From an uncultured Dehalococcoidia bacterium (GTDB lineage Bacteria > Chloroflexota > Dehalococcoidia > Lucifugimonadales > Lucifugimonadaceae), in the NCBI GenBank assembly GCA_951812795.1, contig OX638325.1, positions 62,001-126,000 of the forward strand: a DNA stretch of 64,000 nucleotides, given 5' to 3'. A model generated the notes under the pieces. The model did not search any database and had not been told where the DNA came from. It saw only the letters and a list, made by a program, of their open reading frames with translations. A program made the position numbers and the translations under genes. Shown one piece after another: positions 10,002-18,469 of this stretch (the first letter of the stretch is position 1; each line of letters starts with the position of its first letter).

Positions 10002-10714
10002 CGTCGAAAGAGCCTGAAGAAACTCTCCTGATATTCCTCGAAAAGTCCCCATCGGACGAGTTCTTCATGGACAACCGAGGGATCGATTTCCCGGCGTTGG
10101 GCGCGTTGCATCAGGTCTTCGATGCGGATCCTGGCATCCCTTGGAACTCCGCCGTCGTCGTCGAACAAGCGGCGTTCGTTCAACTCTTCGAAGTTCGATT
10201 TGGCGGACTGATTTGTGAACTCGTAGATGAATTTCATCACCGAGACATCCCAAAGTTCGTCGACGCCGAGGAGAACGGTGTGCAGCGGTTTGTCGTCGCG
10301 TTCGATTTCGTCGCGGATCTTGGCGGCGATTTGGCGCGGTTCTCCGGCGACGGTTTCAGTGGTTTGGGGTTCGTTTTTGTACTTGTACAGCAGACCCGCG
10401 GCGTCCGAACCGTATCGGTTGGTGAGGTAGTCGAGGTATTCTGTGGCCTCTTGACCGAATCCCTCTGAGTTTGACAGATAGCCGGGAGTAACTATCCGCG
10501 GTCGGTCAGCGCGGACGAGCCCGTATCGGACGACCGTGTCCTTCTGCTCATCCTCGAAGATGCCTTCGTAAACGGGTTGAGACACAACGTGATAGTGGAT
10601 CACAGTCGAACCCAAGGTAGATAGTGATCGGCGTGGGACACGGATCGTGCGCGTCATCGCGATCGCGCGTTCGATCTGCGGGTCCAGGTTTTCAGGGCGT
10701 TGGGGTTGAAGCAC
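9998..10714 (-). CDS. Uncharacterised protein
   Basis: A 238-residue soluble protein that I do not recognise. It is rich in charged residues, has no signal peptide or membrane segment, and ends in an aromatic-basic tail (YQESFFRLFRR). It opens with GTG at 10714; an in-frame ATG at 10657 (MTRTIRVPRR) is an equally plausible start. It lies only 24 bases behind the FG-GAP/ASPIC lipoprotein gene on the same strand, so the two are probably co-transcribed. That is the only clue to function. The coding frame is convincing because amino-acid composition is balanced over the full length. Confidence 0.7.
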   Translation of the reverse strand: MLQPQRPENLDPQIERAIAMTRTIRVPRRSLSTLGSTVIHYHVVSQPVYEGIFEDEQKDTVVRYGLVRADRPRIVTPGYLSNSEGFGQEATEYLDYLTNRYGSDAAGLLYKYKNEPQTTETVAGEPRQIAAKIRDEIERDDKPLHTVLLGVDELWDVSVMKFIYEFTNQSAKSNFEELNERRLFDDDGGVPRDARIRIEDLMQRAQRREIDPSVVHEELVRWGLFEEYQESFFRLFRR

Positions 10715-10738
10715 TGTTTATACGCGGCGGTGCGCGGG

Positions 10739-13015
10739 TTAGGGGATAGCTTGACCTTCGGTTATCTCGATGCGTTGGTTCGCGTCGACATCTTCGATGA
10801 CTTGGCCCAGACCGCTGGGCCATTCGATCTTTATTCTGTCAACTTTATCCGCATTCCCGATCCCGAACGTCAGTTCCAGACTGTTCATAGAGAGAAAAGT
10901 AGAGCTTCCGGTCAATTCTTGAACCTGCTCATGCTTGGAGCCGTCAGTGTAGGTGTATTCGATGTAGACCCGCGCTCCGATTCCGTCGGCGTTGCTTCCG
11001 GTGTCACCGTCCAGCATTCCGCCGATCAATCGCATGGTGATCCAACTGCGATCACCACCGGCGTTCATCCACAGGAACAGCGGCCCGGGTTCCCAGTTGC
11101 AATCGTCTTGGCCGACGAGGCGGCATCCGTTGCTGTTGGTGCCGATCAAGTCTACGTAGCCATCTCCGTTGAGGTCGCCTTTCGCCAATCCCTTGCCGTT
11201 TTCGTGGAACGCGGGGCTAATCCGTTGCTCGGATCGGTCGAAGTTGGGATGATTCGGGTCGAGGACGGTGTAGTCTACACCGAGGATGTCGAGCACCCGC
11301 GCTTCCACGGTGATGTCTTGAAATTCGCCGGCACCGTTGCCACGTAGCATGCGTCCGGCGCCCGGGAAGAGGTGGCCGCTGGGAGCTTCTCCGCGGTCGG
11401 ACATGGCGCCGAGCCAGTAGAGGTCTTGATCGCCATCGTTTTCGTAGTCGAAAAACACGGTTCCAAAACCGAAATCGTAGGCAGCGAGGCCAGTCGGAAC
11501 TTGCCAATCTTCGACGATTTGCGTGGGGTCTAGCGCCATAGGCGGCATTACTGCATTTGGTGCGACGTAGGTCGCGCGGGCGATGTCGTTGAAGACGCCA
11601 ACGGTTCCCACTCCTTCCACGTCGCGAACGCCGTCATTGCGCAACAAAAAGTGGAAGCAGGTTCCCCATCCGTATTGATGTCCATACGCGCAGTCTCCTG
11701 ACGGCGTGGTGGGAGCCTCTCGGGTGAGGGGGTGATATCCGATATTGGTGACGAAAACGTCCAAATCGAGGTCGTTGTCATAGTCGCCCAGCGCGAAACC
11801 CATCCAAGCGCCCATCATGTCGACTCCCATGGCGCGACTTATCTGAGTGAACTTGATGTCGGTTTCGGTTGAGTCGTTGCGAAAAACTTTTAACCGACTG
11901 CCGTCGTCTGCTAGCCATAGATCCGCATCGCCGTCGTCGTCGTGGTCGAAGAACAGCGCGGCGAGGGTCTGCCCGGTGGGTTCACCGACGAACTCGCCGG
12001 AAGCGTCGATGAGGTCCGGATTGTAACCGGGCACGATTTCGCCGGTGACGGGATCGGGCCAGCCGATATCGTCGCCGAATGGGTCACGCATCAGAATCGG
12101 GCCGTAGCGCAGACCTGCCTCTTCGGTCACGTCCGTGAACGTAAGGTCGGCGTTGTTTATGTAGAGAACGTTGTAATGTCCGTGGTGATCGGGACGATTG
12201 AACCAAAGGAAGTCTTGGTCGACTCGATTGCTGACGAAGATGTCGATCCAACCGTCGTTGTTGACATCGGAACAACCGACGCTGAAACCGGAGCGGAGGT
12301 TTGCCGCATCTCCGAGCGCCGATTCTGTGATTTCTTCGAACGTTCCGTCACCTAAGTTCCTGAACAATCGGTCTTTGATGATTGCTGGGAGATTGGGGTA
12401 GTATCGAGCGGCCCGGTAATCCAAATTGTCGCCGATACGGCCGTAAGAAGCGACGTATAGGTCCTGATAGCCATCGTTGTCGATATCACACGCGGCGACT
12501 CCGGTACTGTTCGCGACGGGCAGATCTACTCCGGCTTCCTCTGCGACCTCGGTGTAAACGTGATTCCCGTCGTTACGGAAGAGGCGGTTAGGTCCGCCGG
12601 TGGTGTCGGGCAGGAGCGCTTCGATCTCGGCGGAGGTTACGTAGAAGTCCATATCACCGTCGCGGTCATAGTCGAAGATTGCGACACCAGGGTGGCGGTT
12701 TTCGATCATCCACAGTTCTTCGCCTGTTTCGGGGTCGACTAACACGAGTGGTGCGATGTTCGTGAACGGCATCACCGGTTCGGCCATCATCTCATCTAGC
12801 GATTCAGAGGAAGCAGTAGCGCCCGAAATCTGCGCGGTCGGTGCCGGTTCCGGTGTTGGGGTCGATGGTGTAACTGTGGGTTGAGGCGTGGCGGTAGGCT
12901 CTTCGCTGACGCACGCGGTTACGAGAGCAACGACCAAGATTGCGATCGTCAAAAACAGTGGCGCGGATGGGTTCTTACGCCTTGAGATTCGCAACGATTG
13001 GTTGTTGATCTGCAT
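10739..13015 (-). CDS. FG-GAP/VCBS seven-repeat and ASPIC/UnbV lipoprotein (copy 1)
   Basis: About 758 residues. The N-terminus has a basic region, a hydrophobic core and a lipobox ending VTAC (Cys35), so it is predicted to be an exported lipoprotein; a Pro/Thr-rich linker follows. The body contains seven calcium-loop motifs of the DxDxDG type: DYDRDGDMDF, DIDNDGYQDL, DVNNDGWIDI, DHDDDGDADL, DYDNDLDLDV, DYENDGDQDL and DLNGDGYVDL. Together they suggest a seven-bladed FG-GAP beta-propeller. The C-terminus is an ASPIC/UnbV domain (GIGARVYIEY to RIKIEWPSG). I chose the ATG at 13015 over the GTG at 13069. It diverges from the cluster A binding protein gene and is a close paralog of the gene at 32013-34238. 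The ligand is unknown. Confidence 0.88.
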   Translation of the reverse strand: MQINNQSLRISRRKNPSAPLFLTIAILVVALVTACVSEEPTATPQPTVTPSTPTPEPAPTAQISGATASSESLDEMMAEPVMPFTNIAPLVLVDPETGEELWMIENRHPGVAIFDYDRDGDMDFYVTSAEIEALLPDTTGGPNRLFRNDGNHVYTEVAEEAGVDLPVANSTGVAACDIDNDGYQDLYVASYGRIGDNLDYRAARYYPNLPAIIKDRLFRNLGDGTFEEITESALGDAANLRSGFSVGCSDVNNDGWIDIFVSNRVDQDFLWFNRPDHHGHYNVLYINNADLTFTDVTEEAGLRYGPILMRDPFGDDIGWPDPVTGEIVPGYNPDLIDASGEFVGEPTGQTLAALFFDHDDDGDADLWLADDGSRLKVFRNDSTETDIKFTQISRAMGVDMMGAWMGFALGDYDNDLDLDVFVTNIGYHPLTREAPTTPSGDCAYGHQYGWGTCFHFLLRNDGVRDVEGVGTVGVFNDIARATYVAPNAVMPPMALDPTQIVEDWQVPTGLAAYDFGFGTVFFDYENDGDQDLYWLGAMSDRGEAPSGHLFPGAGRMLRGNGAGEFQDITVEARVLDILGVDYTVLDPNHPNFDRSEQRISPAFHENGKGLAKGDLNGDGYVDLIGTNSNGCRLVGQDDCNWEPGPLFLWMNAGGDRSWITMRLIGGMLDGDTGSNADGIGARVYIEYTYTDGSKHEQVQELTGSSTFLSMNSLELTFGIGNADKVDRIKIEWPSGLGQVIEDVDANQRIEITEGQAIP

Positions 13016-13108
13016 CGAGGTAATCGGTGTCGGTTTCGTGGGGAGACTAAGCCTTTCAGCGTACAACACGCTGTATGAATTCGATACGCATCGAAGCGCC
13101 GTTTCGGT

Positions 13109-13137
13109 TTGACGACGAACCGAACGAAAATTAGGGT
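13109..13137 (+). promoter_or_regulatory. Possible promoter of the cluster A importer operon
   Basis: TTGACG at 13109-13114 is separated by 17 bases from TAGGGT at 13132-13137, about 100 bases upstream of the binding-protein gene. The -35 match is good and the -10 match weak (three of six). It lies in the 223-base divergent region shared with the lipoprotein gene. Confidence 0.33.
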
Positions 13138-13238
13138 TAGATAGTTGGTCGAGCTCATTTACGGCTCAAACGATTCGCCAGTTGCGACAAACGGTCGTGA
13201 CTGGGCAATAAATCTAAACCTTTCACGGAGGTTGGCAC

Positions 13239-15161
13239 TTGAAATTCAATATGACAAAAGCTCGCAGGAGCTTGCTGTTGCTGCCAGTTTTGGCGGCAAT
13301 CGGCTTTGCGATCGCATGCGGCAGTTCCGAGCCTGAGACGATTATCCAGACGGTCGTCGTCGAGAGGGAAGTGGAGGTTGTGAGAGAGGTCGAGGTCGTC
13401 AAAGAGGTTGAGGTTGAGAAGGAAGTAGAGGTTGTCAAGGAGGTTGAGGTCGTCAAAGAGGTCGAGGTTGAGAAGGAAGTCGAAGTTATCAAGGAAGTCG
13501 AAGTCGTTTCGGCTGTTCCTCGAAACAAGACCGTCGTGGTCGGCACTCGCTTTGGCGGCGGCATCGCCCTTCGTATGTGGAGTCCGTACGCGCTCGGTGG
13601 CACCCACCAGAAAGGCGTGATCTTCTTCCACGAGCCTCTGTTCTACGCTGACAGCTTGAACGGCAACAGCTACCCATGGTTGGCAGAGGAATTCTCTTAC
13701 AACGCCGCAGCGACAGAGTTGACGTACAAACTGCGAGACGGAGTTCTCTGGAGCGACGGAGAAGAGTTCAACGCTGAGGACGTGGCCTACACCTTCAACA
13801 CTCTTGCCGAACTGGGCAGCGAAGTCCGTGGCGGTGGAGTCTTCCAGACTTTCGTTAAGGAAGCTGAGATCGTTGACGATTGGACCGTGAAGGTCCACTT
13901 CAACTTCCCGGCCCCGAGATTCCATGCCGAGGTCGTGATCTACAAGGGCGACTCTGGAACGTATATCGTCCCGGAGCACGTTTGGAATGACAAGGATTGG
14001 GCCGAGTACGATGCCTACAACGACGGTGCTGGCCCGGTTACGACGGGGCCGTGGCGCTTGTCCTACTCCGACAACTTCCGACGAGTCTTGGACCGCGTGA
14101 AGAACTGTGAAGACTACTGGGGCTGCGCAACCGGCTTCGTGCCGTTCCAAGAAGTAGAGCGCTACGTGCTTTACAACATTGACGACGACACGCAGTTCGC
14201 CCAGGCGATGATCACGAACCAGATCGACGAGACGCACGACCTTCGAGTCGATACCGTCGAGACGATCCTTCGCGAGAACCCCAACACCACCACCTACACG
14301 GGCCGAGATCCAGACGGCGAATACGGAATGGTTTCGTGGTGGCCGATCTCGCTGCATTTGAACAACCTTCAACCGCACCTTGAGAACCCCAACGTTCGAA
14401 AAGCCATCACCAAGTACATCGACCGCGACCGCCTTAACGCTCAGGCGTACCTAAACAAAGGCCGGATCAACGACTGGCCTTGGCCGCAGTACGCTGGTCT
14501 GAAGCACGTCAACGAGGCGATGGAGCCTTTGAGGCAAGAGTTCGGAGTTGGTCAATACGACAAAGACGGCGCCGACGCCCTCATGACCGAGGCCGGCTAC
14601 TCGATGAACTCCGACGGCTTCTGGGCCGATGCCAATGGCGATGTGGTCAAGTGCAACATCATCAGCTCGGCGCACTTCACGGACCTCGGTCCGGTTGTTG
14701 CCGCGTTGCTTGAGCAGAACGGTATCGAGTCATCCTGGGCGCAACCCCCGGATGTCTGGGCCCGAAACGGCAAAGGTGGCGACTACGAGTGCACGCTAGT
14801 CGGGCACAACGGTTCGCAATCCGGTGACATCTACCGGTCATTGCTGATGTTCACGACGGATTCTGGAGCTAACCGCTGGTCCTACTCGAACCCTGAATTC
14901 GATTCAGTAGTCGCATCAATGGCGGAAGAGCCTGATGTCGACAAGGTATTGGACCTTACCGAGCAGGCACTTCGGATCTGGTTGGAAGACCAGCCGGACG
15001 TCCCGCTCGTCGAGTTCTTCAACCGTGTGACTCGTAACGAGTACTACTGGGAGAACTGGCCTGGCGACGCGCAAGGGTACGAGCCGTACATGAACGGTAT
15101 CCACCCGCACACCGGATTCCCGTACATCCTTAGCAAGCTGGAAGGCACTGGCCGGGAGTAA
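13239..15161 (+). CDS. Family 5 extracellular solute-binding lipoprotein, Opp/Dpp type (cluster A)
   Basis: 640 residues. A basic start and hydrophobic core lead to a lipobox-like IAC with Cys27, giving a membrane-anchored binding protein. Residues about 40-90 form a Val/Glu/Lys repeat linker, and the SBP_bac_5 domain follows from VPRNKT near 94. The domain shows the usual LRDGVLWSDGEEFNAEDVAYTF signature. The TTG at 13239 is chosen because GGAGG lies seven bases upstream; an ATG at 13251 is the alternative. It heads an operon with two permeases, two ATPases and a sulfatase. The family binds peptides, oligosaccharides or other small molecules; the adjacent sulfatase hints at a sulfated ligand, which is inference. 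It is most like the binding protein at 29989-31854. Confidence 0.92.
   Translation: MKFNMTKARRSLLLLPVLAAIGFAIACGSSEPETIIQTVVVEREVEVVREVEVVKEVEVEKEVEVVKEVEVVKEVEVEKEVEVIKEVEVVSAVPRNKTVVVGTRFGGGIALRMWSPYALGGTHQKGVIFFHEPLFYADSLNGNSYPWLAEEFSYNAAATELTYKLRDGVLWSDGEEFNAEDVAYTFNTLAELGSEVRGGGVFQTFVKEAEIVDDWTVKVHFNFPAPRFHAEVVIYKGDSGTYIVPEHVWNDKDWAEYDAYNDGAGPVTTGPWRLSYSDNFRRVLDRVKNCEDYWGCATGFVPFQEVERYVLYNIDDDTQFAQAMITNQIDETHDLRVDTVETILRENPNTTTYTGRDPDGEYGMVSWWPISLHLNNLQPHLENPNVRKAITKYIDRDRLNAQAYLNKGRINDWPWPQYAGLKHVNEAMEPLRQEFGVGQYDKDGADALMTEAGYSMNSDGFWADANGDVVKCNIISSAHFTDLGPVVAALLEQNGIESSWAQPPDVWARNGKGGDYECTLVGHNGSQSGDIYRSLLMFTTDSGANRWSYSNPEFDSVVASMAEEPDVDKVLDLTEQALRIWLEDQPDVPLVEFFNRVTRNEYYWENWPGDAQGYEPYMNGIHPHTGFPYILSKLEGTGRE
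13368..13508 (+). repeat. In-frame 54-base tandem repeat encoding a Val/Glu/Lys linker
   Basis: The binding protein's residues 44-61 and 62-79 are two 18-residue units differing by R/K at one position, followed by a partial third unit (80-90). The DNA copies are close but not identical, so the protein pattern, not the DNA, appears to be conserved. The segment probably forms an extended or coiled tether between lipid anchor and ligand-binding domain. Confidence 0.85.
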
Positions 15162-15188
15162 ATCCGCGTTTTGGCGGAAGAAACGTTG

Positions 15189-15239
15189 GTTGCGGCGCCG
15201 CCGATTGGGAGCAAACTCCCATCACTTAGGCGCCGCAAC
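15189..15239 (+). promoter_or_regulatory. Nested intercistronic hairpin between binding protein and permease
   Basis: A perfect 11-base inverted repeat (15189-15199 with 15229-15239) encloses a second perfect stem (15206-15211 with 15216-15221, CAAA loop). It starts 27 bases after the binding-protein stop. There is no T-run after it and the permease follows on the same strand. It is therefore more likely an mRNA stabiliser or partial terminator that raises binding protein over permease levels than a full stop. Confidence 0.7.
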
Positions 15240-15337
15240 TAATCGCAACCTCCCAACTGGCGCGCCGACAGGCTGGTTAGCTCAGTTAACTTGGCATTGA
15301 CGCGCATTGGGACGCAACATGGCGAAGTGTTAATGAG

Positions 15338-16351
15338 ATGACCGTAGATTATCTGGCGAGACGTATAGGAATGTTCGTGGCGGTGGTTTTTGTCGCCACA
15401 TCGTTCAACTTCTTTCTCCCCAGATTCACCGGTCAAGACCCGATCGCGACTCGTTTGGAATTGCTCGCAGCCGAAGGCGATACGATACGAGCCGAAGACT
15501 ACAAGGCTCTGATCGAAACCTACAACGCGAAATTCGGGTTGGATCGTCCTCTAGTTTTTCAATATTTGACTTATCTATCGGCCGCAGTTCGGTTCGATTT
15601 CGGGAATTCAATAACCAAGTACCCGACACGCGTTAGCGAACTCGTGAACCAAGCGATGCCGTGGTCGATCGGATTGCTGGTTACGTCGACGCTTCTGGCC
15701 TTCTTGGTGGGTACTCTTGGAGGTGCGGTGTTGGCATGGCAGCATGGTCCCAAAGCCGCTTTTGAACTCATATTGCCGCCATTCTTTTTGCTTGCGGCGG
15801 TCCCTTACTATTTGCTCGGACTCATATTGATTTGGCTGTTGGCGTTCCAGGCCAAGCTGCTGCCCTTGGGCGGCGGTTACGCGCCGACGACGCTTCCCGA
15901 TTGGAGCGACTTTGGATTCCTGTTCGAGGTGTTCAAGCACTCACTCTTGCCGGCCCTCTCGATCGTTCTCGCATCGATTGGATTCTGGGCGTTGGGCATG
16001 AGATCGATGATGATCACAATGCAGGGCGAGGACTACATGTTGCAGGCGGAGGCGAAGGGGCTGACCAAGATGCGGACGTTTTTCCGCTACGCCGTGCGAA
16101 ACGCAGTATTGCCGCAAACCACTGCCTTGGCTCTGACGTTGCCGCACGTGGTTTCGGGCGCGATATTGGTTGAGCGGATTTTCGGCTACCCGGGGATTGG
16201 TCGAGTTCTTTACGAAGCGATAACGGGATTCGATTACTTTGTCATTCAAGGCGTTGTCTACATCATCGTGTTGGCCATCGCTTTTGCGATGCTGGTCATC
16301 GACGTCGTCTATCCGTTGTTGGACCCCAGAATCAGCTACTCTTCCGCGTAA
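15338..16351 (+). CDS. ABC importer permease, DppB/OppB type (cluster A)
   Basis: A 337-residue integral membrane protein of the binding-protein-dependent transport family. The N-terminus is MTVDYLARRIGMFVAVVFVATSF, and about six membrane helices are evident. The EAA-like cytoplasmic loop reads EDYMLQAEAKGLTKMRTFFRYAVRNAVLP, with the ending DVVYPLLDPRISY that is standard for DppB. It is longer than the typical 306-310 residues because of an insert after helix 1, a feature shared with the cluster C permease at 28673-29677. It is the second gene of the cluster A operon, and its partner permease starts six bases downstream. Confidence 0.93.
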   Translation: MTVDYLARRIGMFVAVVFVATSFNFFLPRFTGQDPIATRLELLAAEGDTIRAEDYKALIETYNAKFGLDRPLVFQYLTYLSAAVRFDFGNSITKYPTRVSELVNQAMPWSIGLLVTSTLLAFLVGTLGGAVLAWQHGPKAAFELILPPFFLLAAVPYYLLGLILIWLLAFQAKLLPLGGGYAPTTLPDWSDFGFLFEVFKHSLLPALSIVLASIGFWALGMRSMMITMQGEDYMLQAEAKGLTKMRTFFRYAVRNAVLPQTTALALTLPHVVSGAILVERIFGYPGIGRVLYEAITGFDYFVIQGVVYIIVLAIAFAMLVIDVVYPLLDPRISYSSA

Positions 16352-16357
16352 AGACCA

Positions 16358-17365
16358 ATGGCAACGAACGCGACGACAGAACCACTAGCATCGCGAGGTA
16401 GCACAGACGCATCGGATGCACTGAATCGCGTTGGCGGTTTATGGCGCTACATGAAGCGGAACCCGTCGATAATCGCGGGGTCAGTGATGCTCGGCATAAT
16501 CGTTCTGTTCTGGGCGTTTGGAACATTGATGACGTCCCCTAAAGACGCCAAGGATCTTGCGTTCGCGCCGCCCAACAAACGTCCATCGCTGCAAAACCCG
16601 CATCCCTGTTACTCATCCGAAAACCCGCGCGAACTGTGCTTTGCGTACGACGACATTGAGCGACCACACCTGCTAGGTACCGACCGGTTAGGTAAGGACA
16701 TATTGGCTTCGTTTTCGCAAGGGATCCCGCAGACGGTGATGATCGGTCTGATCGCCGGTTCGGTCGGAACGGTGGTGGGAACGCTTTTGGCATTTGGCGC
16801 GGGTTACTACGGCGGAGTGCTTGACGCGACGATCAGATTCATCGTCGACACGTTGCAGACCATACCGGGGATATTGATTCTCATCATCATCACTATCGCG
16901 TGGCGAGATGTGGGGGGAGGCGAGATGACATTTATCCAGCTATCGTTAATCATCGCGATGCTGGCTTGGCTCGGTCCCACCCGAGTGATTAGGTCGCAAG
17001 TTCTCGTCATGAAACAACGCTCGTACGTCGAGATGGCTAGATTGTCCGGGATGAGCGGTCCAGAGGTGATATTGAAGGAGATGGTGCCGAATCTCATGCC
17101 ATTCATCGTGGCGAATTTCGTGCTGGCCGTCTCGTCCGCGATATTGGCATCCATCGGCCTTGAAGCTCTGGGCCTAGGCGATTTCAGTTCCAACACCTTG
17201 GGCATGATGATCTACCACAACATTTGGTACGGGTCGCTGGTCAATGGCTGGTGGTGGTGGTGGTCGCCGCCGATCATCGTTATCGTGATTTTGTTCATTG
17301 GATTGTTCATGCTGTCGAGAGGCATGGATGAGTGGGCGAATCCTCGGCTACGAAGGCGGTTCTAG
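16358..17365 (+). CDS. ABC importer permease, DppC/OppC type (cluster A)
   Basis: A 335-residue partner permease. A cytoplasmic N-tail is followed by a first helix (IIAGSVMLGIIVLFWAFG). The DppC-type HLLGTDRLGKDILASFSQG segment comes next, then the core helices and the EAA loop (VEMARLSGMSGPEVILKEMVPNLMP). Five consecutive tryptophans (GWWWWWSPP) sit before the last helix, and the cluster C paralog has four at the same place. It ends with the family's DEWANPRLRRRF. It is tightly coupled to the preceding permease and to the ATPase that starts four bases after its stop. Confidence 0.93.
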   Translation: MATNATTEPLASRGSTDASDALNRVGGLWRYMKRNPSIIAGSVMLGIIVLFWAFGTLMTSPKDAKDLAFAPPNKRPSLQNPHPCYSSENPRELCFAYDDIERPHLLGTDRLGKDILASFSQGIPQTVMIGLIAGSVGTVVGTLLAFGAGYYGGVLDATIRFIVDTLQTIPGILILIIITIAWRDVGGGEMTFIQLSLIIAMLAWLGPTRVIRSQVLVMKQRSYVEMARLSGMSGPEVILKEMVPNLMPFIVANFVLAVSSAILASIGLEALGLGDFSSNTLGMMIYHNIWYGSLVNGWWWWWSPPIIVIVILFIGLFMLSRGMDEWANPRLRRRF

Positions 17366-17368
17366 CAA

Positions 17369-18469
17369 TTGGCGAACGACCGAATCAATACCGCCGTGAT
17401 GGATAGTCTGAACGACGCGCGGGTTAACCGACCTAAGGATGTCGCCGATCTACGTCGGTCTGGCACCAACGCCTCTTCGATCCCTGCCGTTCAAGTAAAC
17501 AACCTCAAGGTCTATTACGATTCCGAAGCCGGCATCGTCAAGGCGGTTGACGACGTTAGCTTTACCCTGCAGCAGGGCGAACGCTTGGCGTTAGTTGGCG
17601 AATCGGGATGCGGCAAGACCACGCTCGGGATGGCGCTCCTCAAACTCACTAAACCCCCCGGTTACATCGATGGCGGCGAGATTCTTATCGACGGTCGTGA
17701 TCTGGTCCCCCTGAACGACGAAGAGATGCGCCTGGCGCGGCTGGCTGAAGTCGCCCTTGTGACGCAGTCGGCGATGAATGCTCTCAACCCAGTGATGCGC
17801 ATTGAAGATCAGATTTTCGACGGGTTGGTCGATCACGGAATCAAGGACACGAAGGAGAACATGAGGTCCCATGTTCACAGCCTTCTCAGACGTGTGGGGT
17901 TGCGAGACAGCGTTGCAAGGATGTTCCCGCACGAGTTGAGCGGCGGGATGAAGCAAAGGGTGGCCATCGCGACGGGTACGAGCATGAATCCGAAGGTGAT
18001 CGTGGCCGACGAGCCTACCAGTGCCTTGGATGTTGTGGTGCAGCGACAAGTGATGATGACGTTGAGCCGCGTTCAGCGCGACACCGGCGCGGCGGTGATT
18101 CTCATTGGGCACGATATGGGTCTCGTGGCGCAGTTCGCCGACCGAATAGGCGTGATGTACGCCGGCAAGTTGGTGGACATCGGAACGGTCCAAGAGATCA
18201 TCGAGGATCCGAAGCATCCATATACCAAGTTGTTGATAAACAGCGTGCCGGATTTGGAGGAGAAGCGAGAGCGATTGGAGGGCATACCCGGCATACCACC
18301 GCCGTTGGTTGACCTACCTCCGGGATGTGTGTTTGCGCCCCGATGCCCATCGGTGGCCGATGCTTGTCGGGAAGTCACGCCTCGCAATACTGCCGTGGGC
18401 GATAGCCGTTGGGTGATGTGCCACATCTTCGATGAAACGGTAGAGATGGCGGGAAATACAGTTGGCTAA
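17369..18469 (+). CDS. ABC importer ATPase, DppD/OppD type (cluster A)
   Basis: A 366-residue nucleotide-binding subunit. Walker A is GESGCGKTT near residue 72, the signature is LSGGMKQRV, and Walker B is VIVADEPTSALD. The C-terminal oligopeptide-type extension has the cysteine motif GCVFAPRCPSVADAC. TTG at 17369 opens the frame directly behind the permease; the ATG at 17399 is a possible internal start, since conserved sequence begins only near residue 38. It overlaps the second ATPase by eight bases, the same overlap as in the cluster C pair. Confidence 0.93.
   Translation: MANDRINTAVMDSLNDARVNRPKDVADLRRSGTNASSIPAVQVNNLKVYYDSEAGIVKAVDDVSFTLQQGERLALVGESGCGKTTLGMALLKLTKPPGYIDGGEILIDGRDLVPLNDEEMRLARLAEVALVTQSAMNALNPVMRIEDQIFDGLVDHGIKDTKENMRSHVHSLLRRVGLRDSVARMFPHELSGGMKQRVAIATGTSMNPKVIVADEPTSALDVVVQRQVMMTLSRVQRDTGAAVILIGHDMGLVAQFADRIGVMYAGKLVDIGTVQEIIEDPKHPYTKLLINSVPDLEEKRERLEGIPGIPPPLVDLPPGCVFAPRCPSVADACREVTPRNTAVGDSRWVMCHIFDETVEMAGNTVG

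Noticed and set aside
10700-11347. Plus-strand 215-residue frame opposite the first FG-GAP/ASPIC lipoprotein
   Set aside because: Shadow of the repeat-rich lipoprotein gene; no start context or domain.
13368-13508. Repeated DNA that could be taken for a CRISPR array
   Set aside because: The units are contiguous without spacers, in frame, and encode a regular protein linker.
13155-14378. Long minus-strand frame of 407 residues opposite the cluster A binding protein
   Set aside because: It is the antisense shadow of a well-supported gene. The composition (LDNLYFLLNLNLFDDL) mirrors the Val/Glu/Lys repeat and it has no domain or ribosome site.
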